Part shown: piece by piece, positions 6,049-9,055 of the stretch | Layout of the letters: each line of letters starts with the position of its first letter | Numbering within the stretch: position 1 is the first letter of the stretch | Notes under the pieces: generated by a model | The model's database searches: none | Told to the model about the DNA's origin: nothing | The model's input: the letters and a program-made list of their open reading frames with translations, nothing else | Position numbers and translations under genes: made by a program | Source: CAYFTL01 sp964346145 | GTDB taxonomy: Bacteria > Bacillota > Clostridia > Christensenellales > Aristaeellaceae | Length of the DNA stretch: 9,055 nucleotides | Reading direction: 5' to 3' | Assembly: GCA_964346145.1 (NCBI GenBank) | Contig: CAYFTL010000055.1 | Location: 1-9,055, forward strand

Positions 6049-8810
6049 TTTCCACCCAGCACAATCTTGTCGATACTGCGGCTCCAGCGCGGCAACATCC
6101 GGGAGACGTCAAAGCTGCTGGCGGCCCGGGCAGAGTTGGACTTCCAAACCCGTACTGACTCCCTATCCAAAAGCTGAAGCGCCCGAGCGAGTGCGGTCTC
6201 TGTGAAGTCGTCAGCTACCACTCCCAGCTCAAACTCTCGCACACGACGCTCCATCTCGGGCGAGGGACCGACCACAACGGCCAGTCTCGCCTGGACGAAA
6301 TCGAAGAATTTGTTCGGCAGTGCCAGCAGGTTGTTCGTGGGTTCCGGTGGGAGAACGTGGAGACCCACGTCGAACTGATTCAGGGTCGCTACAAGGTCGT
6401 CTGGAGCGATCTCTGAATGGATCGCAACCTTTTCTCCGAGTTCAGAAGCCAGCTGCTCAAGGGTTCGCCGATACGCAGTGCCCTGTCCGGTCAAGTAAAG
6501 ATCTAGAGTCAGGTTGTCAGTCGCAGCGACGGCGCGCATCATCTGCTCAATGTGGCGGTTGGGCAGGGCAGCGCCCGCGTGAACCAAACGAATAGGCTCC
6601 CCAACCTCTGTGGCCGAGAGTCTCGAGTCGGGTCTTGCATTTTCAACTACCTCTGCCTGCAAGCCGAACTCCCGCTGGTACCTATCCGCAATCGTCTGCG
6701 AGACCGTCGTGCACGATGCGGCCTTCGCCGCCTGGTTTTTCAGCATCCAGCGGTAGTAGGGCTGGCGGAGCTTCACCCAAGCGGGGTCGTTGTCCTGCAA
6801 CCCCGGGTAGTACTCATGAAGGTCCGCGTGCACGCGGTCAGCCCCGAACAGTTGAAGCGCCAGGCCAACGGGCTCGAGGTCATTCGTCAGCACCGCGTCG
6901 AACTGGTCCCCTGCGTCACTCGTGGCACTCATCTTGCGCAGTAAGCGCCGAGCGACGACGTTCTCTGCCTCGAACCAATGCGCTAGCCGGTAGAGCCGCA
7001 GATGCAGTAGCAGTGCCCGGAGCCGGTCCGTCCACCGGTTGTCCGCGGGCTCATAGAGAATCAGCTCCGCGTCAGTGTCGAAAGGCTGCCCGTGCCCAAC
7101 GACCGTCACGTCGTATTCCTTCGAGAACAACGCTATCTGCTTCAAAACTCGAGCATCACGCGCGATGGGCGAGTAAGAAATAACGAGCAACTTACGCCTG
7201 CTAGCTTCCGTTTCGACACGAGCCTCCGGAACCAGGCTCTCACCGGGGCGCCCCCACCGCCCCGCCAGGAAGTCCTTCGCCCAGAGCCCCATCAGATTCC
7301 TTTCGCGAAGCAACCGCCCGAGTCGTTTCAGAGGACTTTGCTCAGCCGTGAAGACGTGGAATCCCTCCGGATGACGCATCTGTGTTTTCATGCTCCACAC
7401 CCAGTTGAGCGGTCTGTTGGCTCCTGTAGCACGTGCGAGCTTCACGAGCCGAGACCCAAGCCCCGCACTCACGGCCTCAGCTGGCGCCTCAAAGTAGGCT
7501 GACTCTGTCGAGCCCCCTGCTTGCTCAACGAAAATGCGGTCCACGAAAGAGCGATACCAACCGCGGGTCGCCGTTAGAGACTCAGACCCTGAAAGCCACG
7601 CGTCCAGCGAACGTGGCCAGTAGAGAGGGAGCGCCCAGTCCCAGCCGAAGTGCTCATACGCGCTCATCGAGTTGTTGATGTACTTGGCCTGACGCTCCCG
7701 AACGTTGAACCACTCCACGAAGCTCTGCACGCGCCGAGGCCCGGGCGGGACTTGCTCGGCGGTTCGTTTTATGGCCCTTCGAAACTCCTGGTTCTTTTCT
7801 AGGGCTCGTGTTGACGGTCTTCCCAGGAAGTGGTGATCCGCAATGGCACGTGCGACCTCTTTTCCTGACGCGTTCCCCGCCAGCAGCTCTTCGTTGTGCA
7901 TCGCTCCGACGGCAGTGTGTCCCGGCACAACCACTGCGCCCGGTTGAAACAGCGTCAGGCGTGCGGCCTCCCGCAGTGCAAACCAGTCTTGAATGTGAGG
8001 TAGGGCGCTTGCACTCCACGTGTCCGCCCGAAAAGACGCACTCTCTTCAGAGAACCAGGCTCTGTGGGCGCGGGCTAGGTCAAACTCAATGAAGATCCAC
8101 GGGATCCCGAGGGCGTCGGCAACGGACTTCGAAACCTTGACCTCTGGGGACCCACGCATCCCGTACGTGAACGCGAGAACGTTTTCCGCCCCCAGTTTCT
8201 TCAGGAGCGCAGCTACTAAGCGGGAATCCACCCCTCCTGAGAGCGGCACGACCAGCTGTCTGGCCTGAACCCTGGCGAGCAGCTCCCGAAAGTCTGACTC
8301 GATCGCCTCGAGGTAGAGCCGTTCGAAACGCTCCGCGTCGCCAACACTTTGAGCCGCGTACTGGGGAATCCCCCAGAAGAGGGTGCTGGGCTCGGAGGAC
8401 TCTCGGGGTAGACCTACGCGGGAAGCCGCCTCAACAGAAGAGACGCCTTGAACAAGCGTTTCCTCATTTAACGCGTAGCCGATTAGCGGGAAAACGGAGG
8501 CCTGGCGTTCATTTCGTTGCCAATGCGGCAGTCGCTGGCGCATCAACTCAGGCCGGTCAGTCACAACCCACCTCCCTTCTACGCGCGCGTAGAAAAGAGG
8601 GTGCGAGCGGACCACGTCTTCGACTAGGACCAGCTCATCATTAGAAACCAAGACCGCCGCCCAGTTCGCGTTAATCGAGTCGAAGTTCCCGTTCCGGAGC
8701 GCGGTCAGCGGCGGGTGCTCTGACGGCCCAGTCGAAGCCCAATAAAAGACGTCGCCGCGCCGCACCCAGTTTGGCGAGTCGAGGTCTAGCGTCCACGCGT
8801 CAGCAGTCAT
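6045..8810 (-). CDS. Asparagine-synthetase-like (AANH) protein fused to a GT4 glycosyltransferase
   Basis: The 921-residue protein is numbered here from ATG 8810. Residues 37-93 recall a worn class II glutaminase domain (NGNFDS, then HPLFYA at 70-75), but the N-terminal Cys nucleophile is missing; the only Cys in the protein is C700, in the GT half. Residues 180-530 are the asparagine synthase ATP-pyrophosphatase domain with the PP-loop SGGVDS at 191-196 (bases 8223-8240) and NVRERQAKYINNS near 369-381. Residues 539-921 are a GT4 starting KLLVISYSPIARDARVLKQI, with LPNKFFDF at 831-838. The synthetase half should adenylate a carboxyl group, perhaps of a uronic acid or acidic substituent, for amide formation using free ammonia or another amine; the GT half should add a sugar. 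The reading frame extends to an ATG at 8891, but 8810 is preferred: it has GAGGGAG just before it, while 8891 has no such site, overlaps the divergent gene's start and would add 27 codons including a TTA. First gene of the coupled operon. Confidence 0.88.
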   Translation of the reverse strand: MTADAWTLDLDSPNWVRRGDVFYWASTGPSEHPPLTALRNGNFDSINANWAAVLVSNDELVLVEDVVRSHPLFYARVEGRWVVTDRPELMRQRLPHWQRNERQASVFPLIGYALNEETLVQGVSSVEAASRVGLPRESSEPSTLFWGIPQYAAQSVGDAERFERLYLEAIESDFRELLARVQARQLVVPLSGGVDSRLVAALLKKLGAENVLAFTYGMRGSPEVKVSKSVADALGIPWIFIEFDLARAHRAWFSEESASFRADTWSASALPHIQDWFALREAARLTLFQPGAVVVPGHTAVGAMHNEELLAGNASGKEVARAIADHHFLGRPSTRALEKNQEFRRAIKRTAEQVPPGPRRVQSFVEWFNVRERQAKYINNSMSAYEHFGWDWALPLYWPRSLDAWLSGSESLTATRGWYRSFVDRIFVEQAGGSTESAYFEAPAEAVSAGLGSRLVKLARATGANRPLNWVWSMKTQMRHPEGFHVFTAEQSPLKRLGRLLRERNLMGLWAKDFLAGRWGRPGESLVPEARVETEASRRKLLVISYSPIARDARVLKQIALFSKEYDVTVVGHGQPFDTDAELILYEPADNRWTDRLRALLLHLRLYRLAHWFEAENVVARRLLRKMSATSDAGDQFDAVLTNDLEPVGLALQLFGADRVHADLHEYYPGLQDNDPAWVKLRQPYYRWMLKNQAAKAASCTTVSQTIADRYQREFGLQAEVVENARPDSRLSATEVGEPIRLVHAGAALPNRHIEQMMRAVAATDNLTLDLYLTGQGTAYRRTLEQLASELGEKVAIHSEIAPDDLVATLNQFDVGLHVLPPEPTNNLLALPNKFFDFVQARLAVVVGPSPEMERRVREFELGVVADDFTETALARALQLLDRESVRVWKSNSARAASSFDVSRMLPRWSRSIDKIVLGGK

Positions 8811-8815
8811 CAGAG

Positions 8816-8822
8816 CTCCCTC
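8816..8822 (-). promoter_or_regulatory. Ribosome binding site deciding the start at 8810
   Basis: The minus strand reads GAGGGAG, five bases before the ATG at 8810. The alternative ATG at 8891 is preceded by GATCCCTTC and has no comparable site. This favours the shorter protein and leaves a non-coding gap between the divergent genes. Confidence 0.6.
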
Positions 8823-8877
8823 AACCACCCCACCTGCAGGTAAGCTTAGCGGTTGCAGGAGCACAGGCACGAACGTC

Positions 8878-8884
8878 GGAAGAG
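8878..8884 (+). promoter_or_regulatory. Ribosome binding site for the ABC transporter gene
   Basis: GGAAGAG lies five bases before the ATG at 8890 and supports that start. The match to a full Shine-Dalgarno sequence is moderate. Confidence 0.45.
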
Positions 8885-8889
8885 CAGGC

Positions 8890-9055
8890 ATGAAGGGATC
8901 TATTCAGCGCTTCAAGGTGATCCTGCCGTACCTGCCAGAAGGTTCCGTGGGGTACATGGTCCGCTACGTCATCGTCTCGTGCCTGCTGACGCTCCTTGAT
9001 GTTGCGGCGCTGATGCTGCTTGCGTTGTCGCTGTCTTCGATGATGCAAGGTCAAG
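8890..9055 (+). CDS. Probable ABC exporter, N-terminal fragment (3' end outside window)
   Basis: The frame from ATG 8890 stays open to the window end and gives 55 residues. About 22 polar and mixed residues (MKGSIQRFKVILPYLPEGS) precede a hydrophobic stretch from about residue 24 to 48 that includes LLTLLDVAALMLLALSLSS. A short cytoplasmic lead with LPYLP, then a first membrane helix with a LLDVAAL-like core, is typical of type I ABC exporters with fused membrane and ATPase domains, including the PglK/MsbA-type lipid-glycan flippases. The ATP-binding domain is beyond the window, so this rests on the N-terminus alone. Beside a glycosyltransferase operon it could flip the lipid-linked product or export another surface component. 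An ATG at 8956 is a less likely start because it would cut into the helix. It is divergent from the asparagine-synthetase-like gene. Confidence 0.62.
   Translation, partial: MKGSIQRFKVILPYLPEGSVGYMVRYVIVSCLLTLLDVAALMLLALSLSSMMQGQ

Larger units (their letters stand above)
8811..8889. promoter_or_regulatory. Divergent intergenic region with adjacent palindromes
   Basis: This 79-base gap, given a start at 8810, should hold the promoters of both the minus-strand operon and the plus-strand ABC gene. It contains a perfect 10-base palindrome ACCTGCAGGT (8832-8841) next to a perfect 8-base palindrome TAAGCTTA (8841-8848), with TGCAGG again at 8854-8859. These could be an operator, but no convincing -35/-10 pair was found on either strand, so the promoter assignment is inference from position. 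Confidence 0.35.

Noticed and set aside
6635..7183. Plus-strand open frame of 182 codons opposite the GT4 half of the fusion
   Set aside because: The minus-strand frame carries clear GT4 motifs over the same bases; this translation has no recognisable feature.
8811..8889. Sigma-70-type promoters for the two divergent genes
   Set aside because: Short TA-containing stretches such as TAAGCT exist, but none has a matching -35 element at 16-18 bases on either strand, so no promoter is called.

Overview
The window is G+C-rich (about 60% by eye, not computed), densely packed and reads as a surface-polysaccharide locus. High G+C, a GTG start, an OafA-type acyltransferase with an SGNH tail and the style of the ABC-transporter N-terminus suggest an actinobacterium, probably of the Micrococcales; this is inference, with no rRNA or marker gene to confirm it.

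Layout from left to right. Bases 1-309 (+) are the C-terminal end of a membrane acyltransferase with an SGNH domain. Its stop lies two bases from the stop of a convergent operon on the minus strand. That operon fills 312-8810 and is transcribed right to left as four genes: an asparagine-synthetase-like/GT4 fusion (8810-6045), a GT2-GT4-GT4 triple fusion (6048-2650), a WbuB/WcaI-like GT4 (2653-1439) and a last GT4 (1442-312). Each neighbouring pair is joined by a 4-base stop/start overlap (ATGA, GTGA, ATGA), so translation is probably coupled throughout. After a 79-base divergent gap, a plus-strand gene begins at 8890 and runs off the window; its first 55 residues look like the first membrane segment of a type I ABC exporter.

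Working together (inference): the four minus-strand genes hold six glycosyltransferase modules and one carboxylate-activating, ATP-pyrophosphatase-type module. That is enough to build a repeat unit of several sugars and modify a carboxyl group on it, probably as an amide. The ABC protein could flip the lipid-linked glycan and the acyltransferase could O-acylate it. No sugar-nucleotide synthesis gene, initiating phosphoglycosyltransferase, Wzx or Wzy lies in the window, so the locus must extend beyond it.

The most unusual points are: (1) the GT2 and first GT4 modules of the 1132-residue protein meet at a run of six G; one G fewer would give an ATGA stop/start overlap exactly like the other junctions of the operon; (2) the asparagine-synthetase-like module lacks the glutaminase cysteine and is fused to a glycosyltransferase; the whole fusion has a single cysteine; (3) inverted repeats lie just upstream of the G-run junction. 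No tRNA, rRNA, insertion sequence, CRISPR array or convincing intrinsic terminator was seen.
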